Position numbers and translations under genes: made by a program. A DNA stretch of 64,000 nucleotides from DASUAO01 sp035763745 (GTDB lineage Bacteria > Actinomycetota > Acidimicrobiia > IMCC26256 > PALSA-555): assembly GCA_035763745.1 (NCBI GenBank), contig DASUAO010000023.1, positions 1-64,000 on the forward strand, read 5' to 3'. Numbering within the stretch: position 1 is the stretch's first letter; each line of letters starts with the position of its first letter. Below the pieces are notes generated by a model. It did not search any database and was not told the origin of the DNA. It saw only the letters and a list, made by a program, of their open reading frames with translations. This document shows, piece after piece, positions 16,377 to 24,969 of this stretch.

Positions 16377-17951
16377 TCAGGTGCGCCGCAGGCGCTCCCG
16401 CAGTCGGCCCTTCACGATCTTGCCCATGGCGTTGCGCTCGAAGGAGTCGACCGCGTGGAACTCCTCCGGAACCTTGTAGCGGGCGAGGTTCGCCGTGCAG
16501 TGGGCCCGGAGTGCCTCGATGTCGAGCTTCGTGCCGTCGGCGGGCTGGACGAAGGCCACGACGCGCTCGCCGAGGCGGTCGTCGGGTCGGCCGACGACCG
16601 CGCACGCGGCCACGGTGGCGTCGTCGTGGAGCACGCGCTCCACCTCGGCCGGGTATACGTTCGACCCGCCCCGGATCACGAGGTCGTGGCGACGGTCCTT
16701 CACGTAGACCTCGCCGTCCTCGTCGACCAGCCCGAGGTCGCCGGTGTGCAGGAGGCCTCCGCGCAGTGCCGCCGCGGTCTCGGCCGGGCGGTTCCAGTAG
16801 CCGAGCATCGGGGTGTAGACGCCCGCCCAGGGGCCGTCGAGCGCCGGTCCGATGCAGATCTCGCCGACCTCGCCGGGCGCGACCTCGGCCCCGGCCTCGT
16901 CGAGGACGGCGATCCTCACGTGTGGGAGGGCCCGGCCCGCGCTCCCGGGCACCGCCGGTGCGTCGGGGGCGGTCATCGTCACCGCGGTCGGAGCCTCGGT
17001 GAGGCCGTAGCCGACCGTCACCTCGGCTCCGAAGCGGCGGCGGTAGAGGTCCCGGAAGGAGTCGGGGCAGTCGGCGCCCCCGACGCCCGGCACCCGCAGC
17101 GACGCGAGGTCGGTGGCCTCCACGCCGGGATGGGTCATGAGGTCGTGCATGATCGTCGGCACGGTCGAGATCGTGGTGACCTGCTCGTCGCGGATCCAGC
17201 CCGCGAGCCCCGGGGCGTCGACCCGGTCGATCGCGACGCAGGTCGCGCCGACCTGCCATGCGAGCAGCGGGCCGAGCGCGATCAGGTTCACGATCGTGAG
17301 CGGGAGGACGACGCCGACCCGGTCGCCGTCGCGGTACTGCGCGCGTGAGCGAGCGACGGCCCCCGGGAGGAGGAGGTTGTGCTGGCTGTGGACGGCCCCC
17401 TTCGGGCGGCCGGTGGTTCCCGAGGTGTACGCGATCGCCGCCGGACCGTGCGGGTCGACGCTCCTGCCGAGGGATGTGGCGTCGGCGGCCGCCACCCGGG
17501 CGCGCCATTCGTCGCGATCGCCCTCCCGGTCGACGGCGACGATGCGACTCGCCGTCGTTGTCGTATCCCGGAGCTCGGCGGCGACCGCCGGTGTCGCCAG
17601 CACGACCGCGGCGCCGGAGTCCTCGAGCAGGTACGCCTTCTCGGGGGGCGCGAGGGCGAGGCTGCAGCCGAGCCACACTGCGCCGAGGCGCATGCACCCC
17701 AGGAACCCGATCACGATGTCGACGTCGTTGGGGAGCGCCATGGCCACCCGGTCACCGGGCGCCACACCGAGCGCGACGAGGGCGTGCGCCGCCCGGTTCG
17801 CCTCCGCGTCGAGCTCGGCCCAGGTGAAACGCCCGTGCCGGCCCACGAGGGCCTCGCGGGCGGGGTGTCGCTCGAGCCCGGCGTCGAGCACCGCGGCGGC
17901 GCTCGCCGGTCCGCCGGGGATCGTGGGCCCGACGGGCCCGGGACCCGTCAC
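16377..17951 (-). CDS. AMP-dependent acyl-CoA synthetase/ligase
   Basis: A 524-residue member of the ANL superfamily that would activate a carboxylic acid to its CoA thioester via an acyl-adenylate. Motifs include the P-loop AYTSGTTGRPKGAV, VGYGLTEAPT, LHTGDLG and the C-terminal catalytic lysine in MGKIVKGRL. GTG 17951 overlaps the SDR stop as GTGA. In an operon with an amidohydrolase and an SDR, and just ahead of a Liv importer, it probably acts on an imported acid. Confidence 0.88.
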   Translation of the reverse strand: MTGPGPVGPTIPGGPASAAAVLDAGLERHPAREALVGRHGRFTWAELDAEANRAAHALVALGVAPGDRVAMALPNDVDIVIGFLGCMRLGAVWLGCSLALAPPEKAYLLEDSGAAVVLATPAVAAELRDTTTTASRIVAVDREGDRDEWRARVAAADATSLGRSVDPHGPAAIAYTSGTTGRPKGAVHSQHNLLLPGAVARSRAQYRDGDRVGVVLPLTIVNLIALGPLLAWQVGATCVAIDRVDAPGLAGWIRDEQVTTISTVPTIMHDLMTHPGVEATDLASLRVPGVGGADCPDSFRDLYRRRFGAEVTVGYGLTEAPTAVTMTAPDAPAVPGSAGRALPHVRIAVLDEAGAEVAPGEVGEICIGPALDGPWAGVYTPMLGYWNRPAETAAALRGGLLHTGDLGLVDEDGEVYVKDRRHDLVIRGGSNVYPAEVERVLHDDATVAACAVVGRPDDRLGERVVAFVQPADGTKLDIEALRAHCTANLARYKVPEEFHAVDSFERNAMGKIVKGRLRERLRRT

Positions 17952-18709
17952 GGCGACATGTACCAGCCGCCGCTGGCGTTGATCGTCTCGCCGGTCACGA
18001 AGCTGGACTCGTCCGATGCGAGCCAGGCGACGACGGCAGCGATCTCCTCGGGCGTGCCGAGGCGGCGAAGGGGGGTGCGCTCCGCCTCCGGCGCGAGGGA
18101 CGCTGCGTGCTTCTCGACGAACTTGGTCCACACGATGCCGACGGCCACCGCGTTGGCGCGCACCCCGCGCGGTCCGGCCTCGGCGGCCACGGTGCGGGTG
18201 AGCGACTGCAACCCGGCCTTGGCTGCGGCGTACGGGCCCTCGGTGCCGCCCCCGCCCAGGTACCCCGCGACCGACGAGATGTTCACGATGCTGCCCCATC
18301 CCTGCGCGGTCATCGCCGGGAGCGCCGCCCGCATGAGGTACCAGCATGCGGTCAGGTCGACGTCGAGGACGCGGTCCCAGTCGTCGGGGTCGTAGTCGAC
18401 GACCGTGCCGAGCACGTTCACGGCGGCGTTGTTCACGAGGATGTCGACCGGACCGAGCGTGGCCGCGACCTCCGCGAAGACCTCGTCGACCCGGGCGCGA
18501 TCGCTCACGTCGAGCGTGTGCCCGACCACCGGCACGGGCGCCAGCCCCGACGCGAGCTCCGCAACGGTCTCGGTGGTCCGGCGCTCGTGCGCGTCGGTCA
18601 CGACCACGGCGGCGCCGTCGCGGCCGAGGCGTCGCGCGCAGGCCTTGCCGATCCCGGCGCCGGCGGCGCCGGTGACGAGCGCGACCCGGCCCGCGAGCGG
18701 GCCGCTCAC
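17948..18709 (-). CDS. SDR family oxidoreductase
   Basis: A 253-residue classical short-chain dehydrogenase: cofactor motif TGAAGAGIG, a variant NNAA in place of NNAG, and catalytic residues in SSVAGYLGGGG and PYAAAK. GTG 18709 overlaps the amidohydrolase stop. The C-terminal GETINASGGWYMSP is typical of the 3-oxoacyl reductase-like group. The substrate is not identifiable. Confidence 0.87.
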   Translation of the reverse strand: MSGPLAGRVALVTGAAGAGIGKACARRLGRDGAAVVVTDAHERRTTETVAELASGLAPVPVVGHTLDVSDRARVDEVFAEVAATLGPVDILVNNAAVNVLGTVVDYDPDDWDRVLDVDLTACWYLMRAALPAMTAQGWGSIVNISSVAGYLGGGGTEGPYAAAKAGLQSLTRTVAAEAGPRGVRANAVAVGIVWTKFVEKHAASLAPEAERTPLRRLGTPEEIAAVVAWLASDESSFVTGETINASGGWYMSP

Positions 18710-19950
18710 GGGGTTGCGGTCACGAGACCGAGGAGCCCGCGCAGGTTGTCGCGCATGATCCGACGGACGGAGTCGGCGCCGAGGGACTGGACGCACTCGG
18801 CGAAGTCGCGGGGCTCGGCGAGGCCCTCGGCGTGGGGGTAGTCGGAGCCGAAGAGCACCCGGTCGTCACCGATGAGACCCGCGAGCGCGACGACGTCCTC
18901 CTCGTGGTACGGGGAGACGGCGACGTGACGCTTGAAGATGTCGCTCGGCCGCTCGGTGATGCGCCCTCCGAGCCAGGGGCCGTTGCGCCCCATGCCGTTC
19001 ATCTTGTTCATCGCCTTGAGCAGGTACGGCACGAAGAGCGATCCGTTCTCGACGCTGAGGCACTGGACGTTGGGGAAGCGCCCGAACAGGTTGTGCAGCA
19101 CGAGCGCCGAGAACGTGTCCATGATCGGCCGGTCGCCGTAGAAGCTCGTCCACTGGAACGCCGACTGCTGGTGCGACGACGGGTTCGCCTGCTCGCCCCA
19201 CGCGGTGCTGTAGAGCTCGTTGTACCCCGACTCGGCGATGTGGAAGCACACCGGGATCCGCGCCTCGTCGACCCTCGCCCAGAACGGGTCGAAGTGCGGG
19301 TCCGCGGGGGAGCGCCCGAACGCGGGCCCGGGACGCAGGCCGATGGCGCGCGCGCCGCGGCCGAGCACGAACTCGAGCTCGGCGACGGCCCGGTCGACGT
19401 CGCGGAGCGAGAGCAGGGGCACGCCGAAGATCCGACCCTGGTAGTCGAAGCCCCAGTCGTCGTCGAGCCAGCGGTTGAAAGCGTGGACGTTCGCGTAGAG
19501 CTGCTCGGGGTCGTCCTTCATGAAGTGCTCGACGCACACCGCGAGCGTCGGGAAGATCAGGATCGCCTCGACCCCCTGCGCGTCCATGAGCGCGAGTCGC
19601 GCGTCGCGGTTCACGTACTCGGGCTGGATGGGCTCGGTGGAGTCGGATTCGGTGATGCTGCCCGAGCTCATCGCCCGGAGCATCTCCCGCAGCGACCCCG
19701 GCTTCGAGGTCGTCTCCCGGAACGGGTCGAGGAGGAAGGTGAACGGGCGGTCGCCGACGAGGACGCGCTCGCGGCCGTCGTCGTCGGTGACGACGCGGAT
19801 CGCCCGCTCGGCCATGGCCGGTTCGATGTAGCGGGTGAAGCAGTCCCGCGGCTCGTAGTAGTGGTTGTCGGAGTCCCAGAGGCCGCTCGGTACCTCGATG
19901 TCGTCGGCAGGCACGACGCCCCCCTTCGCGTGCAGGTGATTGTCGTCCAT
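18706..19950 (-). CDS. Amidohydrolase family protein (COG2159-like metal-dependent hydrolase/decarboxylase)
   Basis: A 414-residue TIM-barrel amidohydrolase-2 protein. Likely metal and acid residues are in DSDNHYYEP near the N-terminus, CFHIAESG in the middle and LFGSDYPHAEG near the C-terminus. Relatives include decarboxylases such as ACMSD-type enzymes. ATG 19950 is chosen over 19989 because the added residues are low-complexity; no strong ribosome-binding site is visible. It is the first gene of the minus-strand operon with the SDR and acyl-CoA ligase. Confidence 0.8.
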   Translation of the reverse strand: MDDNHLHAKGGVVPADDIEVPSGLWDSDNHYYEPRDCFTRYIEPAMAERAIRVVTDDDGRERVLVGDRPFTFLLDPFRETTSKPGSLREMLRAMSSGSITESDSTEPIQPEYVNRDARLALMDAQGVEAILIFPTLAVCVEHFMKDDPEQLYANVHAFNRWLDDDWGFDYQGRIFGVPLLSLRDVDRAVAELEFVLGRGARAIGLRPGPAFGRSPADPHFDPFWARVDEARIPVCFHIAESGYNELYSTAWGEQANPSSHQQSAFQWTSFYGDRPIMDTFSALVLHNLFGRFPNVQCLSVENGSLFVPYLLKAMNKMNGMGRNGPWLGGRITERPSDIFKRHVAVSPYHEEDVVALAGLIGDDRVLFGSDYPHAEGLAEPRDFAECVQSLGADSVRRIMRDNLRGLLGLVTATP

Positions 19951-20011
19951 ACTGCCCCAGGATCCCCGGTGCCGGTGCCGAGGATCCATGGATCACGGAT
20001 CGGGGGGACTC

Positions 20012-21145
20012 ATGGGGGAGCCGCTGTCGCGTCGGGAGGCGTTGGTGCGCGGGGCCGGGTTGGCCGCTGCGCTCGGGATGGGCGGAGTGACGCTCGCGAG
20101 CGCCGCGTCCGCCCTCGGCCGCTCTGCGGGCGGCAAGGCGGGAAGGGGAGTCACGGTGGTGCTGCCCGACTACCCGTTCTTCCCCGGGACGCTGATGGAG
20201 GAGGCCCCCGAGCTCCTCGACTCGCTCGCTCGCACGTACGTCAAGGGCGAGGGGAACGAGGATGCGGTGATGACTCGCTTCCTCTTCTCGTACGTCCCGG
20301 TGACGATGTTCGACCGCATCTACGACGCGAAGTCTCCGGCCGCCACCCTCCCGATGGGGGGAGTCCTCTGGTTGTTCCACCTCTCGGGCTACTTCGGTGG
20401 CGTCTGGCTGCGCGACGAGCTGGTCCGCACCGGGAAGAACCCGGCGATCTCGGGGTACAGCGACCCGCAGGACGAAGCAGGATTCGTCGCCCTGGTGGGA
20501 AAGGCGCAGGCACGGCTCGACGCGGCGACGGGACGTCGCCACGAGGTGCTCGAGGCGAACGAGGCCAGCCTGTACGACATCCCGTCGGAGACCCCGGGCG
20601 AGGACCCCGAGCGCGGGCTGATCGACACGTTCGGGTACAACGAGGGCTACCTGCTCCAGATCGCCGAGAAGCCACCCGAGGGGCTCAGCACGCCCGCCGA
20701 CTTCGTGGACTGTCCGGCGGAACCGTCGTCTCGACCGCTGTACTGCGGCTACGGCACGTCTCGACTCGAGGCGCTGCGCCGCTTCGACCCGATCAGCCGT
20801 CGCCTCGCGAAGGGTGCCGGTGCGTACGGCGCCCTGGCGTCCGAGATCCCCGCGCTCCAGGAGGCTGCGATCGCGCGCGGGCGCATGGTGTGGGACGGGC
20901 TGCTGGACGTGCAGGGCTTCTCCCAGGACGCGTACGAGCAGCTGCTCGACATCTCGTCGGCGTTCCTCGAGACGGTCCAGGCGACCGTGCTGGCCGCGGT
21001 CGAAGCGGTGGCCGAGAGGGATGTGGCCGTCGGCCGCCAGGCCGCGACCGCGAATGCGTGCATGGGCGTGTGGCTCGGCTCGTACATCACCGGCCTGACC
21101 GATGGGCGCGCAGGGCGGGCGCTGCCCGAGTTCGAGTCGCCCTGA
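20012..21145 (+). CDS. Tat-exported protein of unknown function
   Basis: A 377-residue protein with a twin-arginine signal (LSRREALVRGAG followed by a hydrophobic stretch), so it is probably folded before export. ATG 20012 follows a GGGGGGA site. The mature part has no motif that I can name; it is rich in helices and contains the phrases TRFLFSYVPVTMFDRIYDAK and HLSGYFGGVWLRDELVRTG. A gluconate dehydrogenase subunit 3-like role, as seen for some Tat-signal partners of flavoproteins, is possible but not shown. It is transcribed away from the amidohydrolase operon. Confidence 0.7.
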   Translation: MGEPLSRREALVRGAGLAAALGMGGVTLASAASALGRSAGGKAGRGVTVVLPDYPFFPGTLMEEAPELLDSLARTYVKGEGNEDAVMTRFLFSYVPVTMFDRIYDAKSPAATLPMGGVLWLFHLSGYFGGVWLRDELVRTGKNPAISGYSDPQDEAGFVALVGKAQARLDAATGRRHEVLEANEASLYDIPSETPGEDPERGLIDTFGYNEGYLLQIAEKPPEGLSTPADFVDCPAEPSSRPLYCGYGTSRLEALRRFDPISRRLAKGAGAYGALASEIPALQEAAIARGRMVWDGLLDVQGFSQDAYEQLLDISSAFLETVQATVLAAVEAVAERDVAVGRQAATANACMGVWLGSYITGLTDGRAGRALPEFESP

Positions 21146-21192
21146 TCCCCCCGCCCGGTCCGGTGCCCGTCGACGCGGCGCAGCGAGGCGAA

Positions 21193-21228
21193 GGACCTGA
21201 CACGGGGGTCAGGTCCGTCGCGTACGAT
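21193..21228 (+). promoter_or_regulatory. 24-bp palindromic operator and -10 box of the selenoprotein operon
   Basis: The arms GGACCTGAC (21193-21201) and GTCAGGTCC (21208-21216) form a perfect 9-bp inverted repeat around six bases. The inner TGAC-N6-GTCA matches the shared operator. A TACGAT -10 box (21223-21228) follows, and the gene begins at 21273 after an AGGAG site. It is the longest palindrome of the seven sites. Confidence 0.65.
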
Positions 21229-21272
21229 CGCGAGGCAACGCCGAGACCCGACCCGATGTGAGGAGCAGCTGC

Positions 21273-21815
21273 ATGGCCCGCATCTCCGTGCTCGATCCGA
21301 CGGCCGCGCCCCCCGAGGTCGACGCCGATCCCGGACCCGACGCCGGCGCCCTGGTGGGGAGGACCGTCGGCATCCGTTACGACTCGGCCTGGCGATCGTG
21401 GGAGTGGGCGCTCGACGAGTGGCGCCAGGCGCTCGAAGCCGCCGGCGCCACGGTCCGGCTCTGGTCGGCCGGGAACCGGATCGGCGACGAGGGCGAGCGC
21501 ACGTTCGCCGAGCTCGCCGAGTTCGTCGACGCGGTCGACGTCGCCGTCATCGGACTGGGCAACTGAGGCTCCTGCACCTCCTGGAGCGTCCACGACACCG
21601 TCGCGGCCGCCAACGGAGGCAAGACGGCGGTCGTCGTCGTGACCCAGGAGTTCGAGCACCTCGCCCACACCATGGCCGCCAACGCCGGACGCGCGGGCCT
21701 GCGCGTCCACGTGCTGCCGTATCCACTCGAGATGCGCCCCGAGGCCGAGGTGCGTGCGATCGCGCGCGACCACTGGCCGGCGTTCCTCGAGACCATCGGA
21801 GCTCGGACCGGATGA
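21273..21815 (+). CDS. UGSC family selenoprotein (in-frame UGA = selenocysteine 98)
   Basis: A predicted 180-residue selenoprotein. The frame from ATG 21273 (AGGAG at 21261-21265) meets TGA at 21564-21566 and then continues without interruption to TGA 21813-21815. Residues around the UGA read AVIGLGN-U-GSCTSWSVHD, the signature Sec-Gly-Ser-Cys of the UGSC family. The downstream half (TAVVVVTQEFEHLAHTMA, then GLRVHVLPYPLEMRPEAEVR) keeps normal actinobacterial codon bias and family-like sequence, which would be unlikely beyond a true stop. A hairpin follows the UGA directly. Sec98 and Cys101 form a UxxC redox-type motif. The biochemical role of the family is unknown to me. It is first in an operon with a conserved partner and two oxidoreductases. 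Confidence 0.9.
21564..21587 (+). promoter_or_regulatory. Sec UGA codon and candidate bacterial SECIS hairpin
   Basis: Immediately after TGA (21564-21566), GCTCC (21568-21572) can pair with GGAGC (21583-21587) around a 10-nt loop that carries a G near its 5' side. Bacterial SECIS elements lie within the coding sequence just downstream of the UGA, so the placement fits. The stem is short, and SelB recognition cannot be judged by eye. Confidence 0.55.
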
Positions 21816-21819
21816 CCCC

Positions 21820-22911
21820 GTGAGCGACAGCGAGATCGCATCCCGCGTCGACTGTGGCCCCGACGGCTGCACGATCGACTGGCTCTCCAGCGAGCGGATC
21901 GAGGTCGACGACGACCCGGTCGCCTTCACGAAGCTCGCCACCGACGCGGGCTGGGGCGACGGTCTGCCCTTGATCCCGCCGACGGAGGAGCGGGTGCGCT
22001 CGTTCGTTGCCGCATCCGGCCGGTTCCCCGACGAGTGCCTTGCCGAGCTCCCCCCGCGCGGTGGGCGCGCCACCGTCGAGAAGCTGGCGATCAACGCGGT
22101 CATGGCCGGTGCACCGGCCGAGTCGATGCCGCTGCTCTGCGCGTCGATCGAGGCGATGGCCGATCCGATCCACAACCTCTTCGCGCTCAACACCACCACG
22201 TGCTGCGTGGTTCCGGGCATGTTCGTGAACGGTCCGAGCCGCGACGCGCTCGGGATTCCCTACGACGCAGGGTGCTTCGGGGGCGCAACGGGTCCGGGCC
22301 CGGCGATCGGGCGGGCGACCCGCCTCGCGATGCGCAACATCGGAGGGCAGGTCGTCGGGATCTCCTCGAAGAGCGTGTTCGGCCAGCCCGGACGCGTCGT
22401 CGGCATCGTCGTGGGGGAGTGGGAGGAGCGGTCGCCCTGGGCGCCACTCGCCGAGCGCCGAGGCGTGGCGGGCGACGCGGTGACGGTGCACGGAGCGACC
22501 GGCACCATCGACATCGCCGACATCGTCGCCGACGACGGCGCAACCCTGCTCGAGATCATCGGCAAGTCGCTCGCCTTCCCGGGCACGAACGCGTTCATCG
22601 GGGACCACCACGGCGCCGAGATCATGGTGTGCATCGCGCCCCCGTGGGCCGATCTCATCGCGACGGCGTACCCGTCGATCGAGGACGTGGCCGAACGGCT
22701 GCACGCGCACGCGGCGCTCCCGCTCGACTGGTGGCCGGAGCCGCACCAGCGCAAGGCCGAGGCGGCCGGTCGGATCGACGACCAGGGGATGGTCCACCTC
22801 GTGGAGAGTCCCGAGCACATGCTCGTGATGGTGAACGGCGGGCTCGGGAACCTCCACGCGCTCGCGCTGCACTCGTTCGGCCCGACGCGCGCCGTCACCC
22901 GGGCCTTCTGA
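21820..22911 (+). CDS. Conserved unknown protein, partner of the UGSC selenoprotein
   Basis: A 363-residue cytosolic protein with no domain that I can name. It starts at GTG 21820, 4 nt after the selenoprotein stop, so the two are almost certainly co-translated. Notable segments are GWGDGLPLIPPTEERV, EKLAINAVMAGAPAESMPLL, the double cysteine in TTTCCVVPGMFVNGPS, and GCFGGATGPGPAIGRA. From memory, proteins with this pattern often neighbour UGSC genes, but I cannot check this. Cysteines at the N-terminus (DCGPDGC) and mid-protein could exchange with the selenocysteine. A two-subunit redox enzyme is a reasonable hypothesis. Confidence 0.7.
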   Translation: MSDSEIASRVDCGPDGCTIDWLSSERIEVDDDPVAFTKLATDAGWGDGLPLIPPTEERVRSFVAASGRFPDECLAELPPRGGRATVEKLAINAVMAGAPAESMPLLCASIEAMADPIHNLFALNTTTCCVVPGMFVNGPSRDALGIPYDAGCFGGATGPGPAIGRATRLAMRNIGGQVVGISSKSVFGQPGRVVGIVVGEWEERSPWAPLAERRGVAGDAVTVHGATGTIDIADIVADDGATLLEIIGKSLAFPGTNAFIGDHHGAEIMVCIAPPWADLIATAYPSIEDVAERLHAHAALPLDWWPEPHQRKAEAAGRIDDQGMVHLVESPEHMLVMVNGGLGNLHALALHSFGPTRAVTRAF

Positions 22912-22924
22912 GGACCGAGGTCCC

Positions 22925-23857
22925 ATGCCGATCCGAGTGATCACACTGATGGGCGAGCAGGCTGCCGAGGCCGCGCGTGTCGCGGTGCCCGATGTGGAGG
23001 TCGTCGTCCTGGGGTTCGGCGACCCGGTGCCCGCCGAACTGCGTGGCGACGTGCTCTTCGGCGGATGGCACGGCCACCCGGCCTACGACCGTCTCGACGA
23101 GATCGGCGTGCGGTGGGTGCACCTCCCGGGCACCGGGATCGATGGCTGGCCCCGCCATCAGCTCGAAGGTCGGCTCGTCACGTGCTCGCGTGGCGTGAGC
23201 GCGATTCCCATCTCGGAGTTCGTGCTGGCGTCGATGCTCGCGTTCGTGAAGGACTTCCCGAAGACCTGGCTCGCGGAGCCACCCGAGCACTGGAACCTCG
23301 CGTCGCTCGGCGAGCTGGCCGGCCAGACCGTCGGGCTCGTGGGCATCGGGGGCATCGGTGCCGCCGTGGCGACGCGCGCGCAGGCGTTCGACATGCGCGT
23401 GCGGGCGGTGCGCCGCAACGCGAGCCGGGGTGCCCCCGATGGCGTGGAGCTCGCTGCGGATCTCCCGGACCTGCTGGGGAGCGCCGACCACCTGGTGCTG
23501 GCGGCGCCCGGAACCGACGACACGCACCACCTGCTCGACGCGGCCGCGTTCGACCAGGTGAAGCCCGGGGTGCACCTGGTGAACATCGCTCGCGGCAGCC
23601 TCGTCGACCAGGACGCACTCCGTGTCGCGCTCGACGACGGTCGGGTCGCCCGCGCGTCGCTCGACACGGTCGATCCCGAACCGCTCCCCGCCGGACACTG
23701 GCTCTACGAGCATCCGTCCGTCCGGTTGAGCGCGCACGTGTCGTGGGCGTCACCCCGTGCGTTCGACCGAATCATCGCGGCGTTCGCCGCGAACCTGGCT
23801 CGCTTCGCGTCCGATGAGCCGCTCGAGGGCATCATCGATCTCGACGCCGGGTACTGA
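22925..23857 (+). CDS. D-isomer 2-hydroxyacid dehydrogenase family protein
   Basis: A 310-residue NAD(P)-dependent oxidoreductase. The Rossmann motif GLVGIGGIG lies near residue 140. The catalytic Arg is in NIARGSLVD, the Glu in VDPEPLPAGH and the His in SAHVSWASPR, so the triad is intact. The N-terminal catalytic domain is shorter than usual. It lies 13 nt after the UGSC partner gene and probably shares its operon, suggesting that a 2-hydroxy or 2-oxo acid is part of the pathway. Confidence 0.85.
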   Translation: MPIRVITLMGEQAAEAARVAVPDVEVVVLGFGDPVPAELRGDVLFGGWHGHPAYDRLDEIGVRWVHLPGTGIDGWPRHQLEGRLVTCSRGVSAIPISEFVLASMLAFVKDFPKTWLAEPPEHWNLASLGELAGQTVGLVGIGGIGAAVATRAQAFDMRVRAVRRNASRGAPDGVELAADLPDLLGSADHLVLAAPGTDDTHHLLDAAAFDQVKPGVHLVNIARGSLVDQDALRVALDDGRVARASLDTVDPEPLPAGHWLYEHPSVRLSAHVSWASPRAFDRIIAAFAANLARFASDEPLEGIIDLDAGY

Positions 23858-23862
23858 TCGTC

Positions 23863-24945
23863 GTGTCGGGTGGGTCGCGACCGGACGTGCCCCGAGCCGT
23901 CGTCGTCGGCTCGGGGTTCGGGTGCCGGGTGCACGTCCCGGCGCTGCGCGCCGCCGGGTTCGAGATCGCCGCACTCGTCGGACAGGATCCCGAGAGGACC
24001 GGCCGTCGCGCCCAGCGCGCCGGCATCGGGACCGCCTGCACATCGCTCGCCGACGCGCTGGCGCTCCCAGGCGTCGAGGCCGTGACGATCGCGACCCCAC
24101 CGGACACGCACGCCGCTCTGGCCATCGAAGCAGCCGAGGCCGGGCGCCACGTCCTCTGCGAGAAGCCGTTCGCGCTCGACGTCGCCGAGGCCGAGGCCAT
24201 GCTCGCGGCGGCCGGTGCGGCCGGCGTCACCCACCTCGTCGGCCACGAGTTCCGCTGGGCGCCCGAACGCTCCGTGGTCGGACGCGCGATCGCCGACGGG
24301 GCGATCGGCGAGCCGAGGTTCGCGACATTCGTGCAGTACGTGCCGCTCGTCGCCGATCCAGCGGCGAAGGTGCCGTCGTGGTGGTTCGACCGGAGCGCCG
24401 GAGGTGGCTGGCTCGGCGCGTCGGGCTCGCACGTCGTCGACCAGATCCGGGTCTGGCTCGGGGAGTTCGCCGAGGTGAGCGCCGAGCTCGGGCTCGTGTC
24501 CGATCGGGACGACGACGCGGCCGAGGACTCGTTCACCGTGCGCTTCCGGCTCCGCTCCGGGCTGCACGGGACGCTGCAGCAGACGGCAGCCGCGTGGGGC
24601 CCCTACGCGGGGATGACCCGGGTCGCCGGCACGGAGGGCACGATCTGGGTCGAGGGCGACGAAGCCTGGCTCGCGCGCGCCGAGGGAACAACGAGGCTCC
24701 CGGTCCCCGACGACCTGGCCCTGCCCGACCCGCCGGCCGAGAGCGACGATCCCCGCCACCGGTTCACGCATCTCGAGATCGGACCGTTCACCCGCCTGTG
24801 CGAGGTGCTGCGTGCCGGGGTCGAAGGGCGGTCGCTCCCCGACGCGGTGCCCGTGCCCACGTTCGCCGACGGCGTCGCCGACATGCGGGTCCTCGACGCG
24901 ATCCGCGTCTCCGCGAGCGACGGCGGCGGGTCGATCCGCGTCTGA
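23863..24945 (+). CDS. Gfo/Idh/MocA family oxidoreductase
   Basis: A 360-residue NAD(P)-dependent oxidoreductase. The dinucleotide fold begins VVVGSGFGCRVHVPAL; the family lysine-proline motif is CEKPFALDV; a likely active-site region is WLGASGSHVVDQIRVW. The start is GTG 23863, 5 nt after the preceding gene. These enzymes act on sugars, inositols or related hydroxy compounds. As the fourth gene of the selenoprotein operon it is probably a pathway partner. Confidence 0.85.
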   Translation: MSGGSRPDVPRAVVVGSGFGCRVHVPALRAAGFEIAALVGQDPERTGRRAQRAGIGTACTSLADALALPGVEAVTIATPPDTHAALAIEAAEAGRHVLCEKPFALDVAEAEAMLAAAGAAGVTHLVGHEFRWAPERSVVGRAIADGAIGEPRFATFVQYVPLVADPAAKVPSWWFDRSAGGGWLGASGSHVVDQIRVWLGEFAEVSAELGLVSDRDDDAAEDSFTVRFRLRSGLHGTLQQTAAAWGPYAGMTRVAGTEGTIWVEGDEAWLARAEGTTRLPVPDDLALPDPPAESDDPRHRFTHLEIGPFTRLCEVLRAGVEGRSLPDAVPVPTFADGVADMRVLDAIRVSASDGGGSIRV

Positions 24946-24969
24946 CGCGCACCAGTCGGACGGGCCGAC

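Noticed and set aside
18832..21261. Long plus-strand open frame spanning amidohydrolase antisense and the Tat protein gene
   Set aside because: It crosses two real genes in shadow frames and has no coherent domain content.
21564..21566. TGA read as a genuine stop, giving a 97-residue protein
   Set aside because: The next codons spell GSC of the UGSC signature, and the frame stays open with good codon bias and family-like sequence for 82 more residues.
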